Source of the DNA: a virus
Strand: one strand, 5' to 3'
Virus record (IMG/VR): IMGVR_UViG_3300014839_001402
Location: 1-20,669 of that record
DNA: 20,669 bases
In this document: one piece after another, positions 1 through 7,963 of the stretch
How the letters are laid out: each line of letters starts with the position of its first letter
Numbering within the stretch: the first letter of the stretch is position 1
Notes under the pieces: model-generated
What the model was told of the DNA's origin: nothing
Database searches by the model: none
Seen by the model: the letters and a program-made list of their open reading frames with translations, nothing else
Program-made: the position numbers and the translations under genes

Positions 1-231
1 CTACCCATCCCAACATCCTCCCAATTGGTCCAGTTCATCGCCCAAGCCGGGGGCCGTGTGGGCGTGCCACAATTCACGCAGGACGGACTCCGGGATGTAA
101 ATGTGGCCGGGACTGGCGGGATCCGGCCTGGCTGCCGCTTGCAGCGCCTCTTTATAGCCTGGCAAACGGCGGCTGGCGTTCCGCTCGATGTCGTCAATGC
201 TCAATCGTATTAGCACCTCGCCGCCTTTCAT
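1..231 (-). CDS. Small uncharacterised protein, 76 aa
   Basis: Complete small gene whose TAG stop is the first three bases of the window. I chose the ATG at 229-231 because it directly follows the GATTA(A/G) hexamer array; an upstream in-frame start at 273 would translate the array as an Arg/Ile/Lys run. The product starts MKGGEVLIRLSID and is mixed charged, with no membrane segment and a C-terminal GGCWDG. It lies 32 bp downstream of the 442-aa gene in the same transcription direction and is probably co-transcribed with the tail genes. I do not recognise the family; by position it could be a small tail or baseplate accessory protein, which is inference only. Confidence 0.6.
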   Translation of the reverse strand: MKGGEVLIRLSIDDIERNASRRLPGYKEALQAAARPDPASPGHIYIPESVLRELWHAHTAPGLGDELDQLGGCWDG

Positions 232-254
232 AATCTTAATCTTAATCCTAATCC
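232..254 (-). repeat. GATTA(A/G) hexamer array directly before an ATG
   Basis: On the minus strand the units read GATTAG, GATTAA, GATTAA and end directly at the ATG of the 76-aa gene. A purine run (AGAAGAAGG) precedes the array and may act as the ribosome binding site. Related arrays lie at 11499-11526 and 13537-13568. Confidence 0.7.
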
Positions 255-263
255 TTCTTCTTT

Positions 264-1592
264 TCACGCACAAGTGCAGCCAGGAATCAGAAAGGTATAC
301 ACCTGCGTGTCCCCCGCGCCGCCGTCGAAGGCGGGGGGATCAATCTCCACCGGCGCATAGCCGTCCACGGTGCCGGCGCTGCAATCAATTACCGGCGTGG
401 ATCGCTGGCAATAGAGCGTCTTCAGGCAATAATTCCCGCACACGTCAATTAGCGCCTTGCTATAATTCCACGTCACACCGCCCCCGGTCAGCCGCGCCGA
501 GCCGTAGCCGCCGGCCGCCGTCGCGTATGGGCTGCCAGGCTCGCCGCTGACGCAGCCGGTCGGTTCGCTCGCGGTGTTGGCCAGGCTGGTGACCGCCACA
601 GCCTTGCTGCCATCGCCATTGTAACTGACCGTGGCTTGCTGGCCCCAATTCAGCGCGTCAAAGTTGCTCCCGCCGAGCAGGGCCAAGGCTTCGCTTTGCG
701 CGTCCGCCGCCGCGTATTCCCCGGAAACGTCAATGCTCTGCGTGATCGTGCTCGCGGCCGATCCGGTGTTGTAGCCATTCGGCCATGCCTGCCAGACAAA
801 TTCCAGCGAAGTCGCGGTGAAATTCCAGCTCACCAGCGCCGCAAACTGACTGAACGGATAACAGCCCGGATTGACGGACCAAACGCCGCCGCGCGCGTGG
901 CCCCCGCTGTCAATATACCAACTCGGCGGGACGTGCGGAAAAAGGAGCGCATTTTGCGAGCTGCTGGGGGAACTTCCCGGCGGCGTGTAAGTCGCGCCGC
1001 TGAAATGGCTGGCAAAGCTCCAATTGTAAGCAAAGTCGCCGTCGGCCACATTCTGGTAGGTCGCATTTGTCGGCCAATAAGGGTTCAGGCCGCAGGGAAA
1101 ATTGGCGAAAACGCTTTCCACAAGCAGGCTCAGATACGCCACCCCGGCAGCCCTCGCGCCGTTGCTCCACAAATCCCGCGAGCCTGGGGAGAATGGCCAG
1201 ACCGTCGGGCCGGCCGTATTGTTCCCGCCGCTGAAATCCCATGGCCCAAAATAAACGGGGCCGGCCCAACCCAGCGCAGCATTCGCCGACGAATAGATGG
1301 CCGGATCATGGTTGAATCCGCTCACCGCCGCCGTGCAAATATAGACGTAATAAACCTGCGGATAACTCCCGTCCGGCGGCGGAGCGCTGAGCACCAGGTC
1401 GCCCACGGCAAAATCGCGCGCGCCCCCGGAATCCTGCCAGGCATCCGGGCCGCCGACAAACCCGCTGGCCCGCCCGGCCATCCAGGCGCCCTTGAACGTT
1501 GGCGTGCCCACGAACCCCGCGTAGCCGCGCCAGCTTTGCGATCCGCTGATCATTTTGCTTGACGGACACGGCGCTGGAAAACGATTGCTCAT
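264..1592 (-). CDS. Uncharacterised phage tail or virion protein, 442 aa
   Basis: The product is rich in Gly, Ser, Ala, Trp and Tyr with few charged stretches, the composition of a beta-rich virion surface protein. Cysteines cluster near the C-terminus (CGNYC, LYCQ, IDCS and a terminal PGCTCA), which is unusual for a cytoplasmically assembled phage protein and may mean metal binding or late disulfides. There is no recognisable enzymatic motif, signal peptide or membrane segment. The ATG at 1592 gives the longest frame; an ATG at 1553 (starting MISGSQSW) is an alternative, and neither has a strong Shine-Dalgarno. It follows the hub-like gene after 48 bp, so it probably belongs to the tail tip. 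The function is unknown; that it is a real gene is fairly safe from its length and its place in the series. Confidence 0.7.
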   Translation of the reverse strand: MSNRFPAPCPSSKMISGSQSWRGYAGFVGTPTFKGAWMAGRASGFVGGPDAWQDSGGARDFAVGDLVLSAPPPDGSYPQVYYVYICTAAVSGFNHDPAIYSSANAALGWAGPVYFGPWDFSGGNNTAGPTVWPFSPGSRDLWSNGARAAGVAYLSLLVESVFANFPCGLNPYWPTNATYQNVADGDFAYNWSFASHFSGATYTPPGSSPSSSQNALLFPHVPPSWYIDSGGHARGGVWSVNPGCYPFSQFAALVSWNFTATSLEFVWQAWPNGYNTGSAASTITQSIDVSGEYAAADAQSEALALLGGSNFDALNWGQQATVSYNGDGSKAVAVTSLANTASEPTGCVSGEPGSPYATAAGGYGSARLTGGGVTWNYSKALIDVCGNYCLKTLYCQRSTPVIDCSAGTVDGYAPVEIDPPAFDGGAGDTQVYTFLIPGCTCA

Positions 1593-1640
1593 ATTTGCAA
1601 ATGACAGATTTTCAATTGCCGATTCTCAATTTCCCGGTGC
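1593..1640 (-). repeat. AT-rich junction spacer with imperfect AATTG units
   Basis: The 48 bp between the hub-like gene and the 442-aa gene consist of imperfect units such as GAAATTGAGAA, GCAATTGAAAA and TTTGCAAAT. The composition is unlike the GC-rich flanking genes and related to the spacers near 4000-4050, 10260-10300 and 19556-19592. Confidence 0.55.
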
Positions 1641-3980
1641 TCAATGGAAAACATCCGAACATAAAAAAACTCTCTTCGTCGTGCTGTCCCCCCCCTCGCA
1701 CGTATTCATCACCACGAAATGGACGCTGCTCCCGGTCAGCGCCGCCAGCTCCGCCATTGATATTTTGATATATTGGCTGGTCGTTCCTCCCGCCCCTTTG
1801 CTGATGTTGACTGCCGGGCCGGCATCCAGGCCGGAAAAGGAGCCGCTGGGCGCCTGGTTATATCCGTGGATCGTCACTCCCGGTGGAACCGCGTAGCCGG
1901 GATTGGCCTGGAGATCGCTCATGTTGCTGGGGAACACCTGGAAACTCGGGATTTTCGGCGCGGCGCTCGGGCTTTGTTTGGGCATCGTGCCGCCCATTTC
2001 CGTGCTGCCGGCTTGCGGGGACCGGTTCATCACATCCCCGCCGATCAGGCCGATCCAGCGCGGGCCGCGGTTGACCCGCAGCCGCTCCACCAAATCGGCC
2101 GCGCCGAGGTGTTTGGCCGGGCCGAAATGGAGCGTCGTTTTGCCGGTGTCCTCATACGTGATGCTCTGGATGCAGGCGTTCATCGTCCCCCACTCCGCCA
2201 GGCCGGAACTCAGGTTCAGGACGTTGCCGATCGGGCAAACGTCGCTCATCTCCTGCTCTTGCACCGTGAAGCTGCCCTGGTATTGCGGGATTTTTTCGAT
2301 GTTGTAAATGTAAAGCGGCAGCCCGTAAGGCACCGGTTCGCCCGGCGTCGTGTTCGGCCGGGAATGATACGTCCCGCTCGCCAGGTTGGTCAGTTTCAAC
2401 TTGACGGTCTTTTCGTGGCAGGCCGATTTTGCGAAACCGACCAGGCTGCCCCCGCTTGGGGCCGCCGGCTGTTCCGTGTAGGCAAAATGCGCCGTGACCG
2501 TGGCTTCGATGCTCTGGCCCTCCATCCAGGGCGCGATCTGCCCGTCAATTATAATGTTCGGATACGCGCTCGGATCAATGATCGTCCCGCTGGGGTCTTT
2601 CACCGTCACCGCCGGATTGCCGCCATTGTAAAACCCCAGACCGCTCGTCGCCGCCAGTTCCGGAAAGCAGCTCAGCCAGAACGCCAGCGCCGCGCCCCCG
2701 CCGCCAGGATCCCCCATGTTATGCGCCACCGTCGCAATCGTCGCTTTGCTGTCGCTCGCGCTGAAACCCTCGAAATCAAACGTTCCCACCTGCGCCCCAA
2801 ATCGCCGGGCCGCCAGCGGAAGCTGCGTTTGCGCGTCGCTGGAAATGGCCCCCAGCCCCAGGTTGGTCAGCTCGCCGTATTGGCCGATCCCTTCGGACGG
2901 CGATCCGTCCACGGTCGCAGCAATATCGTTGACAACAATGGTATATTGACTCCCTTCCACCGAGCCGGTGATGCGATATTTGAAGTGAACCGCCGGCGGA
3001 ATCAGATCGTCCCGCCGCTGAATTTTGATCGCCGCAGTCTGGCCCACAAAAGGCAAAGTCACCGCCGGCAATTGGTCCCGCGTGCTGATTTTCAACATCG
3101 GGGGAGTTTGCGTGTAATCGAACCATACGACCGGGCTTCCTATCGCCCCGATCCACCGGAACTGCCGCCTCATGCACTCCGCGCACGTCAAATCATTCAC
3201 CGCGTCCAGCGGCGCCCGCAGCATGATCCCCGTCGTGTTCAGGCTCGTGTCCCCCACCGCCCCGATATAGCCGGGAACAAAATCTGGGATTTTGCAATTG
3301 GCGCTCGGCGTGGTCAGCAGGTAGTAGTTGCCATTGCTGTCGGCCGTCAGGGGGTCGAACTGGAATTGTCCGCCGGCCGGCCAGCCCAGGCCGTTGACGC
3401 TTTGCTCGTAGGCACTCTGCGCGATGGTGTAAGCGGCGATTTGCTTCAGTTGCTGGGCAATCGTCAGATAATTGGCCGCCGTCAGCCCGGAAATCACCGT
3501 GTCGCCGGGGCCGGAAATCTGATTGACGCTCTGGCCCAGCACCACCTGGCTGCGGTAATCGGCAATCTGTTTGACTCCATTCCACAGCAGCCAGAGCTGC
3601 TGGAACACCAGCCGCTCGAAGAAAAAATCCCACGGCCCCGCGAATTTACACTCCATGCACTCCATCTGCGCCGAGCCGGTCCGGATCGTCTGCGCGCGAT
3701 AGCCCACAAACCACGTCGTGCCGCCCGTCCAGGCCGTGCAGCCGGAAATGGGCAGCGTCGCATTCGTCCCTGAAGTCCCTAAAGTCCCTGCCGGCGCGCG
3801 CCCGATCCGCAACGTAATCATCGCCCCAAATGGAAAAATCTCCGCCGCGTCCGTGGCCGCCAACATATTGCACCCAAACGAATCGCTCGCCTGGTTGAAC
3901 ACCTCGCGCCGCCAGGTGCTGATTCCCCAGTCCGCCAGCGTTTTCTCCACGCCCAGATATTGGAGGGTGACGTAGGTCAT
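1641..3980 (-). CDS. Tail hub / baseplate-like protein, 779 aa
   Basis: Probably a tail-tip or hub protein of the gp27 / late-control-D type, inferred from layout and general resemblance. The N-terminus (TLADWGISTWRREVFNQ, residues 15-31, followed by FGAMITLRIG at 51-60) has the look of the first hub barrel, which in these proteins describes deviation from a tail axis. Residues 115-130 (GPWDFFFERLVFQQLW) form an aromatic segment, and WFDYTQTPPMLKIS at 286-299 is a recognisable block of such tail proteins. Paired cysteines (MECMEC at 106-111, CAEC at 266-269) are notable. The ATG at 3980 overlaps the stop of an upstream 42-codon frame by ATGA. A 9-bp tandem repeat (3770-3793) is translated as TLGTSGT, and a G8 tract lies near the 3' end (1688-1695). 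It could also be a different large tail protein. Confidence 0.6.
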   Translation of the reverse strand: MTYVTLQYLGVEKTLADWGISTWRREVFNQASDSFGCNMLAATDAAEIFPFGAMITLRIGRAPAGTLGTSGTNATLPISGCTAWTGGTTWFVGYRAQTIRTGSAQMECMECKFAGPWDFFFERLVFQQLWLLWNGVKQIADYRSQVVLGQSVNQISGPGDTVISGLTAANYLTIAQQLKQIAAYTIAQSAYEQSVNGLGWPAGGQFQFDPLTADSNGNYYLLTTPSANCKIPDFVPGYIGAVGDTSLNTTGIMLRAPLDAVNDLTCAECMRRQFRWIGAIGSPVVWFDYTQTPPMLKISTRDQLPAVTLPFVGQTAAIKIQRRDDLIPPAVHFKYRITGSVEGSQYTIVVNDIAATVDGSPSEGIGQYGELTNLGLGAISSDAQTQLPLAARRFGAQVGTFDFEGFSASDSKATIATVAHNMGDPGGGGAALAFWLSCFPELAATSGLGFYNGGNPAVTVKDPSGTIIDPSAYPNIIIDGQIAPWMEGQSIEATVTAHFAYTEQPAAPSGGSLVGFAKSACHEKTVKLKLTNLASGTYHSRPNTTPGEPVPYGLPLYIYNIEKIPQYQGSFTVQEQEMSDVCPIGNVLNLSSGLAEWGTMNACIQSITYEDTGKTTLHFGPAKHLGAADLVERLRVNRGPRWIGLIGGDVMNRSPQAGSTEMGGTMPKQSPSAAPKIPSFQVFPSNMSDLQANPGYAVPPGVTIHGYNQAPSGSFSGLDAGPAVNISKGAGGTTSQYIKISMAELAALTGSSVHFVVMNTCEGGDSTTKRVFLCSDVFH
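3770..3793 (-). repeat. Translated 9-bp tandem repeat in the hub-like gene
   Basis: On the minus strand GGGACTTTA, GGGACTTCA, GGGAC follow one another. Nine bases are three codons, so the expansion is in frame and adds residues around 65-72. It is the same style of short unit that fills the gene junctions. Confidence 0.5.
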
Positions 3981-4105
3981 GCCGGTTTTGAAAAATAACC
4001 AATCACAAATTTACAATTTACAATTGACAATTTGTCATTGGCAATTGGCCGCTCCCGATCCATCGGGACCGCTTCAGGCTGGGATTGGAGGGTCGTGTAG
4101 ATCAT
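3977..4105 (-). CDS. Possible small bridging ORF, 42 aa, coupled to the hub-like gene
   Basis: An open frame with an ATG at 4103-4105 starts MIYTTLQSQPE and ends in a TGA that overlaps the ATG of the hub-like gene (ATGA at 3977-3980). Its first eight codons match the start of the hub-like gene (MTYVTLQYLG): 18 of 23 bases agree between 4083-4105 and 3958-3980. AGGATGCC precedes its ATG at usable spacing. The rest is repeat DNA: a palindrome at 4053-4068, then AATTG/AAATTG units. I read it as the original start of the hub-like gene, displaced when a repeat cassette inserted next to a duplicated copy of the start. The peptide itself may have no role beyond delivering ribosomes. Confidence 0.35.
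   Translation of the reverse strand: MIYTTLQSQPEAVPMDRERPIANDKLSIVNCKFVIGYFSKPA
3995..4068. repeat. Repeat cassette: AATTG-type units and a 16-bp palindrome
   Basis: Positions 3995-4048 are made of AAATTTACAATTTACAATTG-type units. Positions 4053-4068 are the perfect palindrome TCCCGATCCATCGGGA. The cassette separates the original-looking start at 4105 from the used start of the hub-like gene at 3980. Confidence 0.6.
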
Positions 4106-4128
4106 GGCATCCTGTCAAAAAAAACTCC

Positions 4129-4857
4129 TCATGGGTTATTCCCCCGCCCGATCATCAGCCATCTTTCAAATTGGCTCAGGCGCAACTCCATCTTCTCCTC
4201 CAGCGCCGTCATCCGCGCCTCCTCCTGCCGCTCCCATTCCCTCGGCTGCCCCTGGGCTTCCCATTCCTCCAGCATTTGCCGCACGATGCTCTCGATGTCC
4301 CTTCCCGCCGCGGGGCCATTCCAGACCCCCGGCTCCGCCGGTGAGGCTTCCGCCGGTGAGCCTTCCGGACCTTCCTCCGCCGTTGCTTCTCCTTCCTCTG
4401 GCTGGCTCGTCACCTCCGGGCTTTGGCCTTCCCTGGACTCGTCGCTTGGCCCGGAACTTCCATTTTCCGCGGTCTGGTTCGCGCCGTCGGTGCGCATCCC
4501 TCTAGTGTGCTCACCCGCGCTATCCTCCGCCTGCCCTCCATCGCCTTGGCCAGGCAGGCCCTGCCCTTCATCGCCTTGGCCAAGGCGGCCCGCCTCCGCC
4601 TCAATCTCCTTCCGGTCTGGGGCCGGGGCCGTGTCGCCCTCAGCCACGCTTGTCTCCACGGGGCCGGCATGCTTATGGCCAAACCGCTCCAGGGCGCTCC
4701 TGGCCCGGGCCAATCGTTTCTCCAAGTGCCGGTATTCCTGCCCCAGGACCTTGGCTCTGCCGATGGCCCTTTCCAGTTCGTCGGCGCCTTCCCGCGCGCC
4801 GGCCAGTTCCAGCGGCGTGTTGACACTGATCTCAATTTCCGCGCGTTCTACTGACAT
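4129..4857 (-). CDS. Charged coiled-coil protein of unknown function, 242 aa
   Basis: The product has three parts. An N-terminal helical region has heptad-like charged residues (REGADELERAIGRAKVLGQEYRHLEKRLARARSALERF, shown here only to mark roughly residues 22-60). A low-complexity Gly/Glu/Ser/Pro-rich linker covers about 65-175 and includes duplicated GQGDEGQGLPGQGDGG and PAEASPAEP blocks. A C-terminal helix contains MLEEWEAQ and RQEEARMTALEEKMELRLSQFERW. There are no membrane segments. The ATG at 4857 is preferred; a TTG four codons upstream (4869) is possible, and neither has a clear Shine-Dalgarno. The fibre gene precedes it and the hub-like gene follows. It could be a fibre chaperone or a short scaffold; at 242 aa without hydrophobic stretches it is not a convincing tape measure. 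Confidence 0.65.
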   Translation of the reverse strand: MSVERAEIEISVNTPLELAGAREGADELERAIGRAKVLGQEYRHLEKRLARARSALERFGHKHAGPVETSVAEGDTAPAPDRKEIEAEAGRLGQGDEGQGLPGQGDGGQAEDSAGEHTRGMRTDGANQTAENGSSGPSDESREGQSPEVTSQPEEGEATAEEGPEGSPAEASPAEPGVWNGPAAGRDIESIVRQMLEEWEAQGQPREWERQEEARMTALEEKMELRLSQFERWLMIGRGNNP

Positions 4858-4972
4858 GGGTTTGGTCAATCGCTGGCCACGTTTTCCGGGGTGAAAATTG
4901 GGAATGCTGAAATTCTGATTTTCTCAATTCTTCCCCCAACCTTCTCCATTCATCTTTCAGGTTCCCGATCAC
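4832..4972 (-). CDS. Possible small ORF coupled to the tail-fibre gene, 46 aa
   Basis: A GTG at 4970-4972 overlaps the fibre stop codon (GTGA), the same coupling used by the packaging genes. The frame stays open for 46 codons to a TGA at 4832-4834, overlapping the start of the next gene in another frame. The first 20 residues (starting with GTG then IGNLKDEWRRLGEELRKSE) look like a genuine amphipathic helix. The remainder is read through AATTCTG/CCCAATTTTC junction repeat and looks arbitrary. It may be a true small gene truncated by repeat insertion. It has no recognisable family. Confidence 0.35.
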   Translation of the reverse strand: MIGNLKDEWRRLGEELRKSEFQHSQFSPRKTWPAIDQTHVSRTRGN

Positions 4973-7107
4973 TTCGCCTGGTGCCATTGCCACTTGAAGG
5001 CCCAGTTAATCGTATTGGAGGCGGCAGCCGCTCCTGGGGTGACGATGGAATAGATGATGCCACCAGCCGCGGTATTACCAACTGCAATAGAAGCACCACT
5101 TGCGGAGGTTTTAACTGTTCCGCCAGTCATAAAAAAGCCAGTTGGGACGGTGCTTCCGCTGGTGGTGTTCGTATATCCCTCCTGAATCCCAGAAGCCACA
5201 TAATACCAATTCGTCGTCACGCCACTATAAGCAGCCACGTCTAAACTGTGCCAGACAACTCCATTTTGACCATTCAGGAAGGTGTTGGTTCCAATGTTGA
5301 ATGTCGCCGTCGAGTTTGTCGTGCTGACAAATTGCCATTGGGTGTATTCATTGGTGACTCCCGTCGGCCCAATCACCGCATCCCTGATCTGATTGTTTAT
5401 CAGCGGACAAATCAGGGTGTTGGAAAGTGTCAAGGAGCCGCCGATGGATAAGGCGCCGTTGAAATTGCGATTATTGGCATCGTAGTTCGTCAGCGCATAA
5501 GCCGGCAGGCCCGCCGTCACGCCCGTCAACCCGGAGCCGTCGCCGCTGAAGGCCGTGGCGCTCACCGTTCCGGCAAAAGCGTTGGTCAGCACGGCCGAAC
5601 TCAGCCGCGCCAGCGGGACGGTGCCGTTGCCAAGGTTGTTGGCATTCAGCCCGGTCAAGCTCCCGCCGCTCCCGGAAAAGGTGGTGGCTGTCACTGTTCC
5701 CGCCGAAAAACTCCCCGACCCATCGCGGCTGACAACCGTGTTCCCGATGTTCCCGCTCGTCGCGGGCAATTGCGCCAGCCCCACCGTCCCGCTCGCCAGC
5801 GCGGATGCGTTGAGGTTGGTCAGGCCCGCCCCGTTGCCGGAAAGATACGCAAACCACGTCCCATCCGTCGTGTTGGTGCTGGCCCAGACCACGTTGCCGT
5901 TCAGGTCCAGCAGCTCCGTCGTGTTCGTGGAATACTGCTCGTCCCAATAGTTGACCCCGCCGAAATTGGCTTGAAAATCACTATGATGGACAGGAGGATA
6001 AGTGACCCCGCCGTTCATTACGATCATGGGGAAGCTGGTGTTGGAAACCACCAATGGACTCAAGAATGAACCGCTCACATTGCCGGCGCTCAAGCTCGTC
6101 AGCCCCGCCCCGTTGCCCGCATAAGTGTTGCTGGAAAGAGCAAAGCCCGTGATGGTGGCAGGGCCATAGACTTGGATCACCCCGCCGCCCGTCCCGCTTC
6201 CATCCAGCGTCAGATACCCGTCGGGAGTCCAGCGCAACGGCCAAAATTGGTCCGTCGCATCATACAGCCCCAACATGCTGTTCCTGGCCCCAAGCGGCAT
6301 CGTCACCATGTTCGCATTATCTCCATAATATAGGATGTCGCCCTGATAATCTTGCAGAGCCACCGCGCTCTCCGATTTCCCATGCGTGTCCCAGAAGATA
6401 TTCATGGTCCCGAATCCCCAATTGGACAAACCGCCATACGGCAGATTAGTGAACATTCCTATGCTCAAAGAGGAACCAGGAGCCATCGAAAGGGAAGGCA
6501 AACTCCCCACCCACTTCACCAGCCCGTTGCTCAGGACCGACCAGGAAAAAGCCGACCCCGGATTCGTCACCAGCACCCCGCTCGCGTTCGTATTGACGAT
6601 GCTCACAACCCCGCTCGGCAAACTCCCTCCCCCCAGCGCCGCGGCGTTGAGGTTGGTCAACCCGGACCCGTTTCCGGCAAAGTTCGTTCCTGTGATCGTG
6701 CCGTAGCTGTGCAGGTTGTTGACCCACGTGATGTCCCCGTTGTCATCCAGGACCAGGCCCCCGATGGCAAGCCCCGCCGCCGAAGCCACCAGGCTGATGG
6801 GCTGCGCTCCAAAAGCCGGTTCCGCAAACGTCAGGGTGGAGAGGCTGCTGGCCGAGGCTATCGTGATGTTGCTCGAGGACAAGAAATTTGTCCCCTGTGC
6901 ATTCGTAATGCTCACAGAATTGGTGACCATGAGGTTGTTGACGCCGGTCAGACTGTAGCCGGCCCCATTCTCCGTCGCCGTCCAGGGCGTTTGCGAGCCG
7001 CCCCCCCCGCCGCCGCCCGCAACCGATTGGCTGAGCAGATTGGAGTTGGCCGCGAAAAAATTCGTCGGCTCCTTCAGCACCCCGTTCGTATCCGTCAGCA
7101 CCGTCAC
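4969..7107 (-). CDS. Modular tail-fibre protein, 712 aa
   Basis: Likely the receptor-binding fibre. It is Gly/Ser/Thr/Asn-rich and beta-prone, with a repeated module G-[NDS]-G-x-[GS]-L-T-x-L-[NS] near residues 145-154 (GNGSGLTNLN), 331-340, 424-433, 479-488 and 521-530. Each copy is often followed by A-x-x-L/x-G-T-V-x-L-A-x-L, as in repetitive trimeric fibres. The frame uses GTG at 7107; no in-frame ATG precedes it. An ATG at 7213 with a signal-peptide-like leader lies upstream but one base out of frame, separated by a 7-bp repeat array. A Gly7 stretch (residues 31-37) is encoded partly by a G8 tract. Residues 565-712 are non-repetitive and are the probable receptor-binding or trimerisation end. 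The fibre identity is inferred from composition and module pattern. Confidence 0.7.
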   Translation of the reverse strand: MTVLTDTNGVLKEPTNFFAANSNLLSQSVAGGGGGGGSQTPWTATENGAGYSLTGVNNLMVTNSVSITNAQGTNFLSSSNITIASASSLSTLTFAEPAFGAQPISLVASAAGLAIGGLVLDDNGDITWVNNLHSYGTITGTNFAGNGSGLTNLNAAALGGGSLPSGVVSIVNTNASGVLVTNPGSAFSWSVLSNGLVKWVGSLPSLSMAPGSSLSIGMFTNLPYGGLSNWGFGTMNIFWDTHGKSESAVALQDYQGDILYYGDNANMVTMPLGARNSMLGLYDATDQFWPLRWTPDGYLTLDGSGTGGGVIQVYGPATITGFALSSNTYAGNGAGLTSLSAGNVSGSFLSPLVVSNTSFPMIVMNGGVTYPPVHHSDFQANFGGVNYWDEQYSTNTTELLDLNGNVVWASTNTTDGTWFAYLSGNGAGLTNLNASALASGTVGLAQLPATSGNIGNTVVSRDGSGSFSAGTVTATTFSGSGGSLTGLNANNLGNGTVPLARLSSAVLTNAFAGTVSATAFSGDGSGLTGVTAGLPAYALTNYDANNRNFNGALSIGGSLTLSNTLICPLINNQIRDAVIGPTGVTNEYTQWQFVSTTNSTATFNIGTNTFLNGQNGVVWHSLDVAAYSGVTTNWYYVASGIQEGYTNTTSGSTVPTGFFMTGGTVKTSASGASIAVGNTAAGGIIYSIVTPGAAAASNTINWAFKWQWHQAK
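7001..7008 (-). repeat. G8 homopolymer tract in the fibre gene
   Basis: Eight consecutive C on the plus strand (G8 on the coding strand) lie within the codons for Gly31-37 of the fibre. Tracts of this length are prone to polymerase slippage. Loss of one base would bring the upstream ATG-started frame (7213) into the fibre frame downstream of the tract. Confidence 0.7.
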
Positions 7108-7109
7108 AT

Positions 7110-7127
7110 GGCTTTGCGCGCAAAGCC
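7110..7127. repeat. Perfect 18-bp palindrome at the fibre start
   Basis: GGCTTTGCGCGCAAAGCC is self-complementary and ends two bases upstream of the GTG start codon of the fibre gene. In RNA it would form a nine-pair stem only by closing a very tight loop, so a protein-binding or repeat-derived origin is as likely as a hairpin that masks the start. Confidence 0.6.
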
Positions 7128-7130
7128 AAA

Positions 7131-7165
<35 letters not shown>

Positions 7166-7214
7166 TAAGACCGGAGCGAATTTCCGCCTTCTGCTTTTGT
7201 TTTTTGACTTCATA

Positions 7215-7247
7215 ATTTCTGCTTTCTGCTTTCCAAATTTCTGCTTT
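7215..7247 (-). repeat. Stop-codon-associated GCAGAAATTTGG element, copy 1
   Basis: On the minus strand the element begins inside the TAA stop of the 212-aa gene and reads AAAGCAGAAATTTGGAAAGC and onward, ending just before ATG 7213. All 33 bases are identical to 10325-10357, and 27 are shared with 9523-9549. Confidence 0.8.
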
Positions 7248-7884
7248 AGCTTCCCGTATCGCCTAAAAACAGCGTCGGCACGCCGTTCACGCCCTCTATC
7301 CCCACTGTGTAAAAAAGCCCGTCCGTCACGTTCCGCAGTTGCAACTGCGCGTTCCCGCTCCCATCCGTCCAGAACCGCACATTGCCCTGTGGCAGCGCCG
7401 CCCCGCCCGAAATCGGCCCATCCTTCACCGTGATCGGCCCGTCCAGCAATGTGATCGTTTTCGGCGTCGCGTCCGCCGTCAACAATGTGATCCGCAGCCA
7501 GTAATTCTGCGACGCCATCCCGTTCAAGCTGATCGAAGTCGCGCTCCCCGAAAAAACAAACGCCGCGTGATAAAACGGCGTGGTGTCCGCCGTCCACTCC
7601 GCCGCCGTCAAGGCCAGATTCATCGCCGCCGCCAGGACCGTGCAACTCATCATCGGCGCGTTGCTATCGTTTTCCTTCGCAAAAACCTGGCAGGTCACCG
7701 ACGTGATGTTGCTCAGCGTCGGCGCCAGCAGCGTCCCCCCCATCCCGATCCCGATGTCCATCTCCACGTCATCCCCCCGGAAGAACAACGGCGGCTGGCC
7801 CGTGTTCAGATCCACCGGCGTCCCCCCGCGCTGCGCGAGGTCGCAAAACAACCGAATCGCCAAAACTGAAATTGGATTACTCAT
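7246..7884 (-). CDS. Tail-associated protein of unknown function, 212 aa
   Basis: The start MSNPISVLAIRLFCDLAQ is followed by a beta-rich body of Thr/Ala/Leu strands and a C-terminal segment with the repeating form of a small beta fold (GNVRFWTDGSGNAQLQLRNVT, about residues 168-188). There are no membrane segments or enzymatic motifs. The ATG at 7884 follows GAGTT at short spacing, a weak ribosome binding site. It is placed between the 136-aa gene and the fibre gene in the same direction, so a fibre-attachment or tail-tip role is plausible. A C7 tract at 7735-7741 lies within the coding region. I do not recognise the family. Confidence 0.65.
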   Translation of the reverse strand: MSNPISVLAIRLFCDLAQRGGTPVDLNTGQPPLFFRGDDVEMDIGIGMGGTLLAPTLSNITSVTCQVFAKENDSNAPMMSCTVLAAAMNLALTAAEWTADTTPFYHAAFVFSGSATSISLNGMASQNYWLRITLLTADATPKTITLLDGPITVKDGPISGGAALPQGNVRFWTDGSGNAQLQLRNVTDGLFYTVGIEGVNGVPTLFLGDTGS

Positions 7885-7924
7885 AACTCAAAATTGGGAA
7901 ACCAGAAATTTGGAAAACAGAAAT

Positions 7925-7959
7925 TGATTTCTACTTTCTGCTTTCTGCTTTCTGCCTTT
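7925..7959 (-). repeat. GCAGAAA element, degenerate copy after a stop codon
   Basis: Minus-strand AGGCAGAAAGCAGAAAGCAG followed by AAAGTAGAAATC lies just after the TGA of the 136-aa gene. It is followed by a near-inverse segment (TTCTGTTTTCCAAATTTCTG on the same strand), so the transcript could pair with itself before the next start. Confidence 0.6.
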
Positions 7960-7963
7960 GTCT

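Noticed and set aside
636-1562. Plus-strand frame of 308 codons
   Set aside because: Antisense shadow of the 442-aa gene; Arg/Ala/Pro-rich with no domain features.
1773-3773. Long plus-strand open frame of 666 codons opposite the hub-like gene
   Set aside because: It is Arg/Pro/His-rich and exactly antisense to a gene with convincing protein character; in GC-rich DNA such mirror frames are common.
4129-4857. Coiled-coil 242-aa protein as tape measure
   Set aside because: Too short, with a long disordered Gly/Glu/Pro linker and no hydrophobic segments.
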